DNA from: Kitasatospora viridis
GTDB taxonomy: Bacteria > Actinomycetota > Actinomycetes > Streptomycetales > Streptomycetaceae
Assembly: GCF_007829815.1 (NCBI RefSeq)
Contig: NZ_VIWT01000001.1
Coordinates: forward strand, 4,431,001-4,495,000
DNA length: 64,000 bases
Direction of reading: 5' to 3'
The notes under the pieces were generated by a model. It had not been told where the DNA came from and searched no databases. It was given only the letters and a program-made list of their open reading frames with translations. How positions within the stretch are numbered: position 1 is the stretch's first letter; each line of letters opens with the position of its first letter. Below, in pieces: positions 43,999 through 51,751 of this stretch. The translations under genes and the position numbers were made by a program.

Positions 43999-44024
43999 GT
44001 GGGGAGGTCCTTGATCCTCCCCAC
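43999..44024 (-). terminator. Terminator between the xylulokinase-like gene and gadB
   Basis: A 9-bp perfect stem (43999-44007 with 44016-44024) with an 8-nt loop begins 2 nt after the leftward kinase stop and lies ahead of gadB. It could end the kinase transcript or attenuate read-through into gadB. Confidence 0.7.
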
Positions 44025-44025
44025 G

Positions 44026-45462
44026 CTAGGCCATCTCGGCGATCTCCGGGTGCACTTGATCGCGGACCACGCCGTACTGCTGACGGATCGCCTTGCCGAA
44101 CGGCTGGTCCGGCTCGGGCTCCACCACGGTGGCGTCCGGCAGCTCCCACTGCGGCGGCTCGGGCGTGCCGGCCAGGGCCCAGGCGGCCTGCCGGGCGGCG
44201 CCGCGGGCCGCGTGGTCGCCGGCCGGCGGTATCACCACCGGGACGTCGAAGACCAGCGAGGCGATCTCGCGCACCGCGGGCAGTCGGCCGACCGTGCCGA
44301 GCAGGAAGACCCGACGGATCGTCACCCCCTGGGCGCGCAGGGTGTCCAGCGCGTCCGCGATGTTGCAGAGCATGCCCTCGACGGCGGCCCGGGCCAGGTG
44401 CTCGGGCTGCATCGCCTCGGCCCGAAGGCCCGTCAGGGTGCCGGCGGCGTGCGGCAGCCGGGGCGTGCGCTCGCCCTCCAGGTAGGGCAGCAGCACCAGC
44501 CCGTAGGCACCGGGGGTGGAGCGCAGGGCCAGCTCGCTCAGGCCCTCCAGGTCGCGGCCGAGCAGGTTGGCGGTGGAGCGCAGCACCCGGGCCGCGTTCA
44601 GCGTGCCGACCATCGGCAGGTGCCGCCCGGTCGCGTCGGCGAACGAGGAGACGGTGCCGGCCGGGTCGATCACCGGCTCGTCGTGCACCGCGAAGATCGT
44701 GCCGGTGGAGCCGAGCGAGACCACGGCGTCGCCCGGGCGCAGGCCCAGGCCCAGCGCGGCGGCCATGTTGTCGCCGGTGCCGGCCGAGATCAACAGGCCC
44801 TCCGGGGTGTGCCCGGCCGGCTCGTTGGGCGCCAGCACCTCGGGCAGCCGGGACAGCTCGTGGCCGAGCGCCAGCTCCACCAGGTCCTGCCGGTACTCGC
44901 CGGTGATCGGCGACCAGTAGCCGGTGCCGGAGGCGTCGCCCCGGTCGGTGGTGCGGCGCTGCGGGTGGCCGAGCAACTGCCAGACCAGCCAGTCGTGCGG
45001 CAGCAGCACCTCGGCGATCCGGCGCGCGTTGGCCGGCTCGAACTCGGCCAGCCAGCGCAGCTTGGCGATGGTGTAGGTGGCGGCCGGCACCGCGCCGATC
45101 GCGGCCGTCCAGGCCGCCGGGCCGCCGAGCGCGTCCGTCAGGTGGGCGGCGGCCCCGGAGGAGCGCGGATCGGTCCACAGCAGCGCCGGGCGGACCAGCA
45201 CGCCGCCCGCGTCCAGCCCGATCAGGCTGTGCTGCTGGGCGGAGACGCCGATCGCCCGGACCCCCTCCAGCAGCCCGCCGTGCGCCGCCTCGCCGAGCGA
45301 GTGCAGCCAGGACTGCGGATCCGCCTCGGTGCTGCGGGCCCGGGACGCCTCGGAGTCCGGGTGCGCGGCCTTGCCCGAACGCAGCACCTCGCCGGTGTCC
45401 GCGTCACACGCGACGATCCTGGTCCGAGTGGTGGAGCTGTCGATGCCCGCGACGATGGCCAT
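44026..45462 (-). CDS. xylB: FGGY-family carbohydrate kinase (xylulokinase-like)
   Basis: 478 residues from MAIVAGIDSSTTRTRIVACDADTG, the phosphate-1 motif of the ASKHA fold. IGVSAQQHSLIGLDAGG carries the Q-H substrate motif of xylulokinases, LISAGTGDNMAAALG and VSLGSTGTIFAVHDE are the phosphate-2 regions, and LVLLPYLEGERTPRLP matches XylB. It should phosphorylate D-xylulose or a related ketose. XylA and a transporter, usually adjacent, are absent here, so substrate identity is inferred from motifs only. Confidence 0.88.
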   Translation of the reverse strand: MAIVAGIDSSTTRTRIVACDADTGEVLRSGKAAHPDSEASRARSTEADPQSWLHSLGEAAHGGLLEGVRAIGVSAQQHSLIGLDAGGVLVRPALLWTDPRSSGAAAHLTDALGGPAAWTAAIGAVPAATYTIAKLRWLAEFEPANARRIAEVLLPHDWLVWQLLGHPQRRTTDRGDASGTGYWSPITGEYRQDLVELALGHELSRLPEVLAPNEPAGHTPEGLLISAGTGDNMAAALGLGLRPGDAVVSLGSTGTIFAVHDEPVIDPAGTVSSFADATGRHLPMVGTLNAARVLRSTANLLGRDLEGLSELALRSTPGAYGLVLLPYLEGERTPRLPHAAGTLTGLRAEAMQPEHLARAAVEGMLCNIADALDTLRAQGVTIRRVFLLGTVGRLPAVREIASLVFDVPVVIPPAGDHAARGAARQAAWALAGTPEPPQWELPDATVVEPEPDQPFGKAIRQQYGVVRDQVHPEIAEMA

Positions 45463-45543
45463 GGAAGAGATCATGCCGCAGCCGGGGCGGCGGTTCCGGG
45501 CGCCCCGGCCAAGTGTTGCCCACTCGGTACAGACCGTAGGCGG

Positions 45544-45834
45544 TCAGGAGCGGACGGTGCCCCAGCTGTCGTCCTCCGGGCCGCGGCTGAAGTACGGCAC
45601 CCGGTCGGTGATCGCGTCCGGGAGCTTCTCGCCGACCTTGCCGGTGACCGCGCCGACCGCCTTCCCGGCCGCGGCGCCGGCCGACTCCCGGGCCCGCTGG
45701 GTGGCGTCCCGCACCACGGGGTGCCGGGCCACCTTCTGCGCGGCCGCGGCCAACTGCTCGTAGCGCTGCCGGCCGGCCCGGGCACCGAGCACGTACCCGG
45801 CTGCGGCCCCCACGATGAACGACACCTTCCACAT
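45544..45834 (-). CDS. YtxH-like small membrane-associated protein
   Basis: 96 residues from MWKVSFIVGAAAGYVLGARAGRQRYEQLAAAAQKVARHP. One N-terminal glycine-zipper-like membrane helix is followed by an amphipathic, Ala/Lys-rich region, the common plan of YtxH-like and similar actinobacterial proteins. ATG 45834 follows GGAGG. The longer frame to 45906 has no homologous character. Function unknown. Confidence 0.8.
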   Translation of the reverse strand: MWKVSFIVGAAAGYVLGARAGRQRYEQLAAAAQKVARHPVVRDATQRARESAGAAAGKAVGAVTGKVGEKLPDAITDRVPYFSRGPEDDSWGTVRS

Positions 45835-46075
45835 GTTCTCGGCCTCCACCCTCGTCTCCGGGCACCTGCCGCGGTGCCCTACCCTTCCCGGCCGCCCGCG
45901 AACCACGGCCGTTCGTCACCCAGCATCCCCGGCGCCGGGCCCGGTCGCCCGACGGGCGCGCCGACCTGGTGCGCAGCCGTTCCGCCGCGGAAGCGATTGG
46001 CGGACCACCCCCCGGGATGCGCTAATGTATGTCCCGCAGCAAGCGCCCGCGCGGCGCGAGCGGCACCCAACTCAA

Positions 46076-46148
46076 TCCCGCATAGCTCAATTGGCAGAGC
46101 AGCCGGCTGTTAACCGGCAGGTTTTTGGTTCGAGTCCAAATGCGGGAG
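46076..46148 (+). tRNA. tRNA-Asn (anticodon GTT), copy 1
   Basis: 73 nt. The acceptor is TCCCGCA/TGCGGGA (46076-46082 with 46141-46147) with discriminator G. The D stem is GCTC/GAGC, the anticodon arm is GCCGG-CTGTTAA-CCGGC with GTT, and the T arm is TTTGG-TTCGAGT-CCAAA. No encoded CCA. All stems pair fully. Confidence 0.98.
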
Positions 46149-46195
46149 CTCAGGAAGCCGGTCCGGGATCACCCGGTTCGGCCCTGGTGAAGCGG

Positions 46196-46268
46196 TCCCC
46201 CATAGCTCAATTGGCAGAGCAGCCGACTGTTAATCGGCAGGTTATTGGTTCGAGTCCAATTGGGGGAG
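46196..46268 (+). tRNA. tRNA-Asn (anticodon GTT), copy 2
   Basis: 73 nt, 47 nt after copy 1. The acceptor is TCCCCCA/TGGGGGA, the anticodon arm GCCGA-CTGTTAA-TCGGC and the T arm ATTGG-TTCGAGT-CCAAT. It differs from copy 1 only by paired, compensated changes in the acceptor, anticodon and T stems plus a variable/T boundary base, which shows that both are under selection. Confidence 0.98.
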
Positions 46269-46277
46269 CCAGCGAGT

Positions 46278-46310
46278 GGAAGCCCTCCGGCCGGTGGCCG
46301 GGGGGCTTCC
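46278..46310. terminator. Terminator after the tRNA-Asn pair
   Basis: A 15-bp stem (46278-46292 with 46296-46310, one T-G wobble) and a 3-nt loop lie between the tRNA genes and the convergent protease gene (stop 46346). Confidence 0.88.
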
Positions 46311-46345
46311 GGCGTTCCGGGGCGCCGACCGGGAGCCGGGGCGGG

Positions 46346-47104
46346 TCAGCCGCCGACGGCCTGCTGGAAGAGCGAGCTCACCCGGCCGTCGAAGCTGACG
46401 CTGTAGGAGGTGTCGGGGGTGTCCCCGCCCTGCTGGTAGCCGCCGATCACGCCGACCAGCTGCCCGTCCGCGCTCAGCCAGGGACTGCCGCTGGTGCCGT
46501 CGGAGAAGCCCGCGCAGTCGAACCGCTCCTGGGTGGCGCTCTGCGCGGTGGTCCGGGTGGTGCAGGTGATCGGCTCCTCGTGGTCGTACGGGTAGCCGGT
46601 GACGGTCACCGAGAGGTCGAAGCCCCGGTTGACGCCGAGCGGGGTGCCGCCGCCCACCGCGTCCTCGATCTGCTGGCCGCCCAGCGGGTCGACGGTGAGG
46701 AAGGCCACGTCGTACTCCGGGTCGGCGTCGTCCTGCCAGTGCTGGTCCACCGTCACCTTGCTGACGTGCCAGTCGCCGAGCGGGGCGGAGCCGTCCCGGT
46801 AGCCGGGGGCGAAGGCGAGGTCGCCCATCGGGCCCTCGCCGGACTGGTAGACGCAGTGCGCGGCGGTGACCAGCAGGTCGCGGTTCGGGCTGTCCACCAC
46901 GCTGGCGGTGCAGGAGCGGGCATCGCCCTGGTCGGTGAGGCGCAGCACGCCGATCCGGGCGTTCACCCCGTCCGAGCCGGCCGTGACCGCGGTGATCCCG
47001 GGGTGCGGCCGGGCGGTGGCCCCCATCGCACCGCACCCGGTGGCGGCGAGGACGCCGAGCAGGGCGGCGCCGGTGCCCGCCGCGCGCCGCAGCCGCCGCG
47101 CCAT
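46346..47104 (-). CDS. Trypsin-like serine protease, probable lipoprotein
   Basis: 252 residues from ATG 47104. A basic start and hydrophobic segment end in LAATGC, a lipobox-like site with Cys 24. The chymotrypsin-fold triad is His 83 (VTAAHC), Asp 132 (EYDVAFL) and Ser 205 (DGTSGSPW). The SGSP form places it with glutamyl-endopeptidase/V8-like secreted peptidases. It is a paralogue of the next gene upstream on the same strand, with shared blocks such as VIGGYQQGGDTP near the C-terminus. Confidence 0.9.
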   Translation of the reverse strand: MARRLRRAAGTGAALLGVLAATGCGAMGATARPHPGITAVTAGSDGVNARIGVLRLTDQGDARSCTASVVDSPNRDLLVTAAHCVYQSGEGPMGDLAFAPGYRDGSAPLGDWHVSKVTVDQHWQDDADPEYDVAFLTVDPLGGQQIEDAVGGGTPLGVNRGFDLSVTVTGYPYDHEEPITCTTRTTAQSATQERFDCAGFSDGTSGSPWLSADGQLVGVIGGYQQGGDTPDTSYSVSFDGRVSSLFQQAVGG

Positions 47105-47207
47105 CCGTTCCCCCCGGGTCTCCTGGGTGCGCCCGGCACGTCCGTGCGCACGGGTCGGCCCCAAGATCTACCAGGATCGACCGTCCGCGCACCAGCCCCG
47201 GGGTGGT

Positions 47208-48083
47208 TCAGGCGGTCGCCCGGTCGTAGAGCGCCTGCACGGCGTCGCCGAAGTAGCTGCTGTAGGAGGTGTTCGGGGTGTCCCCGCCCTGCTGGTAGCC
47301 GCCGATCACGCCGATCACGGTGCCCGTGTGGGTGGCGGGGTCGAAGCCGGTCACCCACGGGCTGCCGCTGGTGCCGCCGGTGTAGTCGGGGCAGTCGATC
47401 CGCAGCTGGGTCGGGCTCTGCTCGGTGGTGGCGTTCATGCAGGTGATCGGCACGTCCGCGCTGCTCGGGTAGCCGGTCAGCTTCACCGGCAGCTGGTAGC
47501 CCTGGTCGGTGCCGAGCTTGTTGGCGCCCAGCACCTGCTGCACCTGCTTGCCGCCCTGCGGCTGGACGATCGCGAAGGCCACGTCCAGGTCCTGGTTGCC
47601 GCTGTCGGCCCAGCTCTGGTCGACGGTGATCGCGGCCAGCGGCCAGACCCCGTTGGGCGCGTCGCCGTCGCGGTAGCCGGGCACGAAGACCAGGTCGTCG
47701 CGCTGGCCGACGCCGGGGTCGTAGACGCAGTGCGCGGCGGTGACGATCAGGTTCTGGCCCGCGCTGTCCACCACGCTCGCGGTGCAGAAGTGGTCGCCGC
47801 CGGCGTTGTTGGTGAAGACCGCGCCGACCAGGGCGTTCTGCGTGGTGGGGGAGGCGGTCCTGGTCGTGTCCTTGTGCTTGTCGAAGGCGGCCAGGAAGCG
47901 CTGCCGGTTCCAGCCGGCCGAGTGGCTCGGACCACCGCCGGGGGAGGCGGAGTGGACGGTGCTTGCGCTCGCGCCGGTCGCCTGCCCACTGACCGGCCCG
48001 CTGCTCGTGATCCCGCCCGTGCCGCAGCCGGCGAGCGGCAGCAGCGCGGCGGTCAGCGCGAGTGCCGTCCTGCGCACCGTCAT
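47208..48083 (-). CDS. Trypsin-like serine protease, probable lipoprotein (paralogue)
   Basis: 291 residues from ATG 48083, which follows AAAGGA. A lipobox LAGC gives Cys 20. A ~60-residue Ser/Gly/Thr-rich linker precedes the protease domain, which shows VTAAHC, DLDVAFA and GGTSGSPW. The domain shares long identical blocks with the protein at 46346-47104, so the pair arose by tandem duplication. The role is unknown. The genes lie between a tRNA-Asn pair and a CAT-anticodon tRNA. Confidence 0.9.
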   Translation of the reverse strand: MTVRRTALALTAALLPLAGCGTGGITSSGPVSGQATGASASTVHSASPGGGPSHSAGWNRQRFLAAFDKHKDTTRTASPTTQNALVGAVFTNNAGGDHFCTASVVDSAGQNLIVTAAHCVYDPGVGQRDDLVFVPGYRDGDAPNGVWPLAAITVDQSWADSGNQDLDVAFAIVQPQGGKQVQQVLGANKLGTDQGYQLPVKLTGYPSSADVPITCMNATTEQSPTQLRIDCPDYTGGTSGSPWVTGFDPATHTGTVIGVIGGYQQGGDTPNTSYSSYFGDAVQALYDRATA

Positions 48084-48318
48084 GCGACGTCCTTTCAGGC
48101 CCCGTACCCCGCGCCCAGCTTCACCCGCCCCCACCCCCGGTGCCATCCGTGCACCCACGGTCACCGGCACCCGGACCCGGGAGCGCACTCGTGGTGCGCC
48201 CCCGGCGCGCACCACGGCTGATCGACCGGATATGCTGCCCGAGGCGGCCCTGCGGGGCCGTCTGTGCTGCACCGGACCCACCACTGTGGTGGTCGGGACC
48301 CGACTGCGGACGAGGTGT

Positions 48319-48392
48319 GGGGCGGTAGCTCAGCCGGTTAGAGCAGGGGACTCATAATCCCTGGGTCGTGGGTTCGAGTCCCACCCGCCCTA
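48319..48392 (+). tRNA. tRNA with CAT anticodon (elongator tRNA-Met, or tRNA-Ile2)
   Basis: 74 nt. The acceptor is GGGGCGG/CCGCCCT (a G1-U72 wobble) with discriminator A. The D arm is GCTC-AGCCGGTTA-GAGC, the anticodon arm GGGGA-CTCATAA-TCCCT and the T arm GTGGG-TTCGAGT-CCCAC. No encoded CCA. It is not the initiator, which would have the three G-C pairs under the anticodon loop. Met versus lysidine-modified Ile2 cannot be settled by eye; Met is the default call. Confidence 0.95.
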
Positions 48393-48642
48393 CTCAAGAT
48401 CCTGAGGGGTCGTCAGCGAAATCCTGGGGTTGACCAGCGAGAACACCCTCACCTCTGGCGCAGATCCTAGGGCATGACGGGGGCCGCACGGCGTCGCCCG
48501 GGCGCAGATTCACCCGTACAGCCGACAGGGCGGACGCGGTGGCGCCGCAGGGGCCGTGGACAACGGGGTGACCACCGCCGTACGGGTGATCTTTCCGGGA
48601 TCGAGTTGTATGCGGATGGTCGCGGTGTGTGATCTTGGGCGC

Positions 48643-48966
48643 ATGCGACGTACCGCTCTCACGCTGCTCATCGCCGCCGCCACCCTGGTCGGGGTCGCCG
48701 CCGCGCCCGCTCAGGCCGCCACCGGGAAGGTGGTGGTCTTCTCCAACGAACTGACGCCGCTCAAGGTCTACGACAACCCGCACGGGTGCAACCAGGTGCC
48801 CGCCACCGCGCACACCCTCTCCAACGAGACCGACGGCACCATCAAGGTCTTCGCCGACCCGTTCTGCACCCTGCCCGCCTCGCTGCCGCTGACCGGCTCG
48901 ATCGGCGAGCTGCCCGCGAACTACGGCACCCACGTGACCGGGGTGGGCAGCTTCTGGGCGTCCTGA
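48643..48966 (+). CDS. Small secreted protein, possibly beta/gamma-crystallin-like
   Basis: 107 residues from MRRTALTLLIAAATLVGVAAAPAQAATG, a clear Sec signal cut after AQA. The ~80-residue mature part (KVVVFSNELTPLKVYDNPHGCNQVP... IKVFADPFCTLP) has two cysteines, probably a disulfide. The spacing of aromatic, Gly and Cys residues resembles secreted streptomycete proteins with one Greek-key motif. That resemblance is weak. It is convergent with the NlpC/P60 gene, with 7 nt between stops. Confidence 0.75.
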   Translation: MRRTALTLLIAAATLVGVAAAPAQAATGKVVVFSNELTPLKVYDNPHGCNQVPATAHTLSNETDGTIKVFADPFCTLPASLPLTGSIGELPANYGTHVTGVGSFWAS

Positions 48967-48973
48967 CGGGTGC

Positions 48974-50023
48974 TCAGGGGCGGACCGCGCCCATGTAGGA
49001 GGGCATCGCGTCGATCGGCAGGACGGTGACGTTCTTGCCGGTGCGCGGCGCGTGGATCATCTGGCCGTTGCCGATGTAGATGCCCACGTGGTGCAGGTCG
49101 CCGTAGAAGAAGACCAGGTCGCCAGGCTGGAGGTCGGCCCGGGCGATCCGCCGGCCGGCGTTCCACTGGTCCTCGGAGACCCGGGGCAGCGAGACGCCGG
49201 CGGCCCGCCAGGCGGCCCCGGTCAGGCCCGAGCAGTCGAAGGAGCCGGGGCCGGTCGCGCCCCAGACGTAGGGCTTGCCGAGCTGGGCGTAGGCGAACTG
49301 GACGGCCGCCGCGGCCCGGCCGCCGGCGGGCACGGCGGGGGTGTCGGGGCGGTCCGCGGAGCGCCCCGCGCGGGCGCCGGTCCCCGAGGTCGGGTCGGCG
49401 GCGTTGACCGCGGCCCGGTCGGCGGGGGTGAGCCGGTTCAGCAGCTGCTGGGCCTGGTCGAGCTTCGCCTGGACCTGCCGCTTCTCCTCGGCCAGCTGCT
49501 TGCCGGCCGCGTCGAGCTCGGCGAGCCGGTCGGTGGCCTCCTTGCGGTCCTGGTCGAGCGAGCGCTGCTCGCGGGCCAGCTGGCGGAGCAGGCCGGCCTG
49601 GGTGCTGGAGACCTGGTCCTGGGTGGCCGCGCGCTCCAGGTACTCGTCGGGGGCGGCGTTCAGCAGCAGCTGCACCGAGGGGTCGATGCCGCCGCCGCGG
49701 TACTGCTGGGCGGCGAAGGCGCCGAGCCCGCCGCGCAGTTGGTCCGTCTTCTGCTGGGTGGCAGCCACCCGGTCCTGGAGCCGGCCGGTGGTCTGCTGGA
49801 GCCGGTCCTGCTTCTCGCGCAGCCCGTTGTACTTCTCGATCGAGGACTCGGCCTGCTCGTTGAGCTGGTCCACCTGCTGCTTCACGCCGGCGACCGTGGG
49901 CGCCGGTTCGGCGCGGGCCGGGACGGCCGCGGCCAGCGCGGCGGTGGAGGCGGCGGCGGTGCCGAGCAGCACGCGCCGCAGCGGACCGGCGGTGGTGGGC
50001 CTGGGCTTGCGGCGGGTTCCCAC
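48974..50023 (-). CDS. Secreted NlpC/P60 (C40) peptidoglycan hydrolase with N-terminal coiled coil
   Basis: 349 residues with a GTG start preceded by AAGAGG. A signal peptide (~1-38, cut after ARA) is followed by a long coiled coil (~45-205, VKQQVDQLNEQAESSIEKYN and LAEEKRQVQAKLDQAQQLLNRL), a short linker and a C40 domain. Catalytic Cys 264 lies in SFDCSGLTGAAW, with His in HHVGIYIGNG and MIHAP. This RipA/CwlO-like plan cuts D-Glu-diaminopimelate bonds in stem peptides. It follows the BlaI/M56 pair in the same direction, and a TTAGTA dyad lies just upstream, which suggests BlaI control. Confidence 0.95.
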   Translation of the reverse strand: MGTRRKPRPTTAGPLRRVLLGTAAASTAALAAAVPARAEPAPTVAGVKQQVDQLNEQAESSIEKYNGLREKQDRLQQTTGRLQDRVAATQQKTDQLRGGLGAFAAQQYRGGGIDPSVQLLLNAAPDEYLERAATQDQVSSTQAGLLRQLAREQRSLDQDRKEATDRLAELDAAGKQLAEEKRQVQAKLDQAQQLLNRLTPADRAAVNAADPTSGTGARAGRSADRPDTPAVPAGGRAAAAVQFAYAQLGKPYVWGATGPGSFDCSGLTGAAWRAAGVSLPRVSEDQWNAGRRIARADLQPGDLVFFYGDLHHVGIYIGNGQMIHAPRTGKNVTVLPIDAMPSYMGAVRP

Positions 50024-50046
50024 GGCGACGACCTCTTTCTTCTAAG

Positions 50047-50065
50047 CTACTTAGTAACTTAGTAG
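50047..50065. promoter_or_regulatory. TTAGTA-type dyad upstream of the NlpC/P60 gene (candidate BlaI operator)
   Basis: CTACTTAGTAACTTAGTAG has CTACT/AGTAG ends in inverted orientation and two direct ACTTAGTA units. An adjoining CTAAG/CTTAG pair lies at 50042-50054. It is 24 nt upstream of the GTG at 50023, a repressing position, and AT-rich in a very GC-rich context. BlaI/MecI repressors bind TACTA/TAGTA-like dyads, and a BlaI-family gene lies 1 kb away. Confidence 0.6.
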
Positions 50066-50107
50066 ATGGAGAGTGGGGTCCGGCAAGAGGGGTCGTCAGG
50101 CGGGCCG

Positions 50108-50995
50108 TCAGGGACCGCAGGCGAGCAGCACCGGGAGCGCCGGGAGCAGCCCCGCCAGCGCCCAGCAGCCGACCCGCCGCGGGGCGGACAGCGGCGGCGC
50201 GGCGGCGAGCAGGCGGTGCACCCGGGCGACCGCGCCGACCTCGCCGGCGGCCAGCGCGCCGCCCGGGGCACGGCCGGCGGCCACCGTGTACAGGGCGGTG
50301 GCCAGGGTGCGCGGGGCGCACTGCCGCAGCGCCCGGTCGTCGGCCGCCATCTCCACCAGCAGCGCCACCTGCTCCGCCGCGGCCCGGGCCAGCGGCAGGC
50401 CGGGCAGCGCCCGGGCGAGCGCCCCGGCGGCGCCGCTCAGCAGGTGGTGACGGCCCCTCAGGTGGGCCCGCTCGTGCGCCAGCACGGCGGAGCGCTGCGC
50501 CGGGTCGAGCAACGCGACCGCGCCGCTGGAGAACACGATCCGCCCGCCCCGCCCGGGCACGCACCAGGCGGCGGCCCGCTCGTCCGGCACCGTCCACCAG
50601 CCGGCGCCCGCCTCCTGACGGGCCACCAGGTCGAGCACCAGCCGGTGCCGGGCGCGGGCCCGGGCGGCCCGCAGCCAGCCGGTGGCCACCACCGCGCCGG
50701 CCGCGCCCAGCACCGCCGCGCCGAGCAGCAGCGCCCGCCAGTGCCCGGCCGGGCCCTCCACGGTCTGCTCGGCGTCCCGGGCCAGCCAGTGGACCGTTGG
50801 GCCGGCCAGGTGCCCGGGCTCGCTGAGCACGTGCGCCGTCATCGCCAGCGCGCCGGCCAGCCCCAGCCAGAGCCCGGCCCACAGCACCACCGCGGTGCGC
50901 GGCGCCCGCGCCACCCAGCGGGCCCGGGCCAGCCACCGGGGCGCGGCCGTGCCCAGCACCGTCCCGTAACCGGCCAGCAGGAGCAGCACGGTCAC
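50108..50995 (-). CDS. M56-family (BlaR1/MecR1-like) membrane metallopeptidase
   Basis: 295 residues from GTG 50995, whose GTGA overlaps the BlaI stop by 4 nt. Several membrane segments flank the zinc motif H174-E-x-x-H178 (VLAHERAHLRGRHHL), followed by EMAADDRAL, the distal zinc ligand region of M56 peptidases. It lacks the extracellular penicillin-binding sensor of BlaR1. In the BlaR1 paradigm such a peptidase inactivates the BlaI-type repressor on a wall signal. The pair here probably controls nearby genes in this way. Confidence 0.93.
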   Translation of the reverse strand: MTVLLLLAGYGTVLGTAAPRWLARARWVARAPRTAVVLWAGLWLGLAGALAMTAHVLSEPGHLAGPTVHWLARDAEQTVEGPAGHWRALLLGAAVLGAAGAVVATGWLRAARARARHRLVLDLVARQEAGAGWWTVPDERAAAWCVPGRGGRIVFSSGAVALLDPAQRSAVLAHERAHLRGRHHLLSGAAGALARALPGLPLARAAAEQVALLVEMAADDRALRQCAPRTLATALYTVAAGRAPGGALAAGEVGAVARVHRLLAAAPPLSAPRRVGCWALAGLLPALPVLLACGP

Positions 50996-51366
50996 CGGGC
51001 GCCGCCCTCCGCTTCGGAGTGCTCGCCGAGGGCGGCGCGCAGGGCGGCGGCCTCGGCGGGGGTGATGGCGTCGACGAAGTGCAGCAGCGCGGCACGCGGG
51101 TCGGGGGCCTCGCCGAGCACCTCGCGCATCAGGGCCGCGGTGTGCTCGGCCCGGGTGCGGACGGGCTGGTAGAACCAGGCCCGGCCCTCCTTGTGCCGGC
51201 GCAGCAGCCCCTTGCGGTGCAGGATGTCGGCGACCGTGTTGACGGTGGTGTAGGCGACCGGCCGGGTCCGGTTGAGGTCGTCCACCACCTCGCGGACGGT
51301 GGTCGGCCGCTCCCGGTCCCAGAGCCGTTCCATGATCTCGGCCTCCAACTGCCCCAGCCCCTGCAC
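50992..51366 (-). CDS. BlaI/MecI/CopY-family transcriptional repressor
   Basis: 124 residues from GTG 51366, chosen because AGGAG lies 8 nt upstream; GTG 51387 is the alternative. The winged helix LGQLEAEIMERLWDRERPTTVREVVDDLNRTRPVAYTTVNTVADILHRKGLLRRHKEGRAWFYQP is classical BlaI, including the YTTVNT recognition helix. A C-terminal dimerisation helix follows. Translation is coupled to the M56 gene. No copy of the TTAGTA dyad was seen in front of this gene, so autoregulation is not evident. Confidence 0.94.
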   Translation of the reverse strand: MQGLGQLEAEIMERLWDRERPTTVREVVDDLNRTRPVAYTTVNTVADILHRKGLLRRHKEGRAWFYQPVRTRAEHTAALMREVLGEAPDPRAALLHFVDAITPAEAAALRAALGEHSEAEGGAR

Positions 51367-51435
51367 CGCGGCCGCTCCTCTCCGCACTCCCGGACCCGCA
51401 CCGAACCCGCACTCACCCGCACCCGCGAACCGGGC

Positions 51436-51720
51436 TCAGCCTAGGCGCTCGGCCAGCCAGCGGGCGCCGCGCACCAGGGCCGCCCGGCGGCGGGCGCGGC
51501 GCGAGTTGAACCGCGCCTGGGCCGGGATCCGGCCCGGCGGCGCGGCGGCGAGCCCGGCCAGCCGGGCGGCGGCGCGGGCCAGGTCGGCCCGGAGCCGCCG
51601 GTGCCGGGCCGGATCGGTGGCGTGCTGCAGCGCGGCGTGCAGCCCTTCGACCTCGGCGACGGCGGCGGCCAGTCGCAGTGAGTCCGCGGTGTCGGTGGAC
51701 CGGCGGTCCCCCCAGGGCAT
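51436..51720 (-). CDS. Small basic hypothetical protein (94 aa)
   Basis: 94 residues, helical, with an Arg-rich C-terminal half (RFNSRRARRRAALVRGARWLAERLG) that could bind nucleic acid or a membrane surface. AAAGGAA precedes ATG 51720. It lies between the LCP gene (stop 51752) and the BlaI gene on the same strand. I do not recognise a family. Confidence 0.6.
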   Translation of the reverse strand: MPWGDRRSTDTADSLRLAAAVAEVEGLHAALQHATDPARHRRLRADLARAAARLAGLAAAPPGRIPAQARFNSRRARRRAALVRGARWLAERLG

Positions 51721-51751
51721 GGTCAGTGGTGTTCCTTTCCGGTGGAGCGGT

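Noticed and set aside
43983..44024. GTG 44024 as the gadB start
   Set aside because: The codons lie within a 9-bp hairpin just after the upstream kinase stop, and homologues begin at the M-(A)-(P)-LHKG position.
48319..48480. tRNA 3' end as an integration (att) site
   Set aside because: No repeat of the tRNA 3' end was found in the window, and no integrase or element genes are nearby.
48556..48966. LPLTG in the small secreted protein as a sortase signal
   Set aside because: It lies mid-protein and is not followed by a hydrophobic segment and basic tail, so it cannot be a cell-wall sorting signal.
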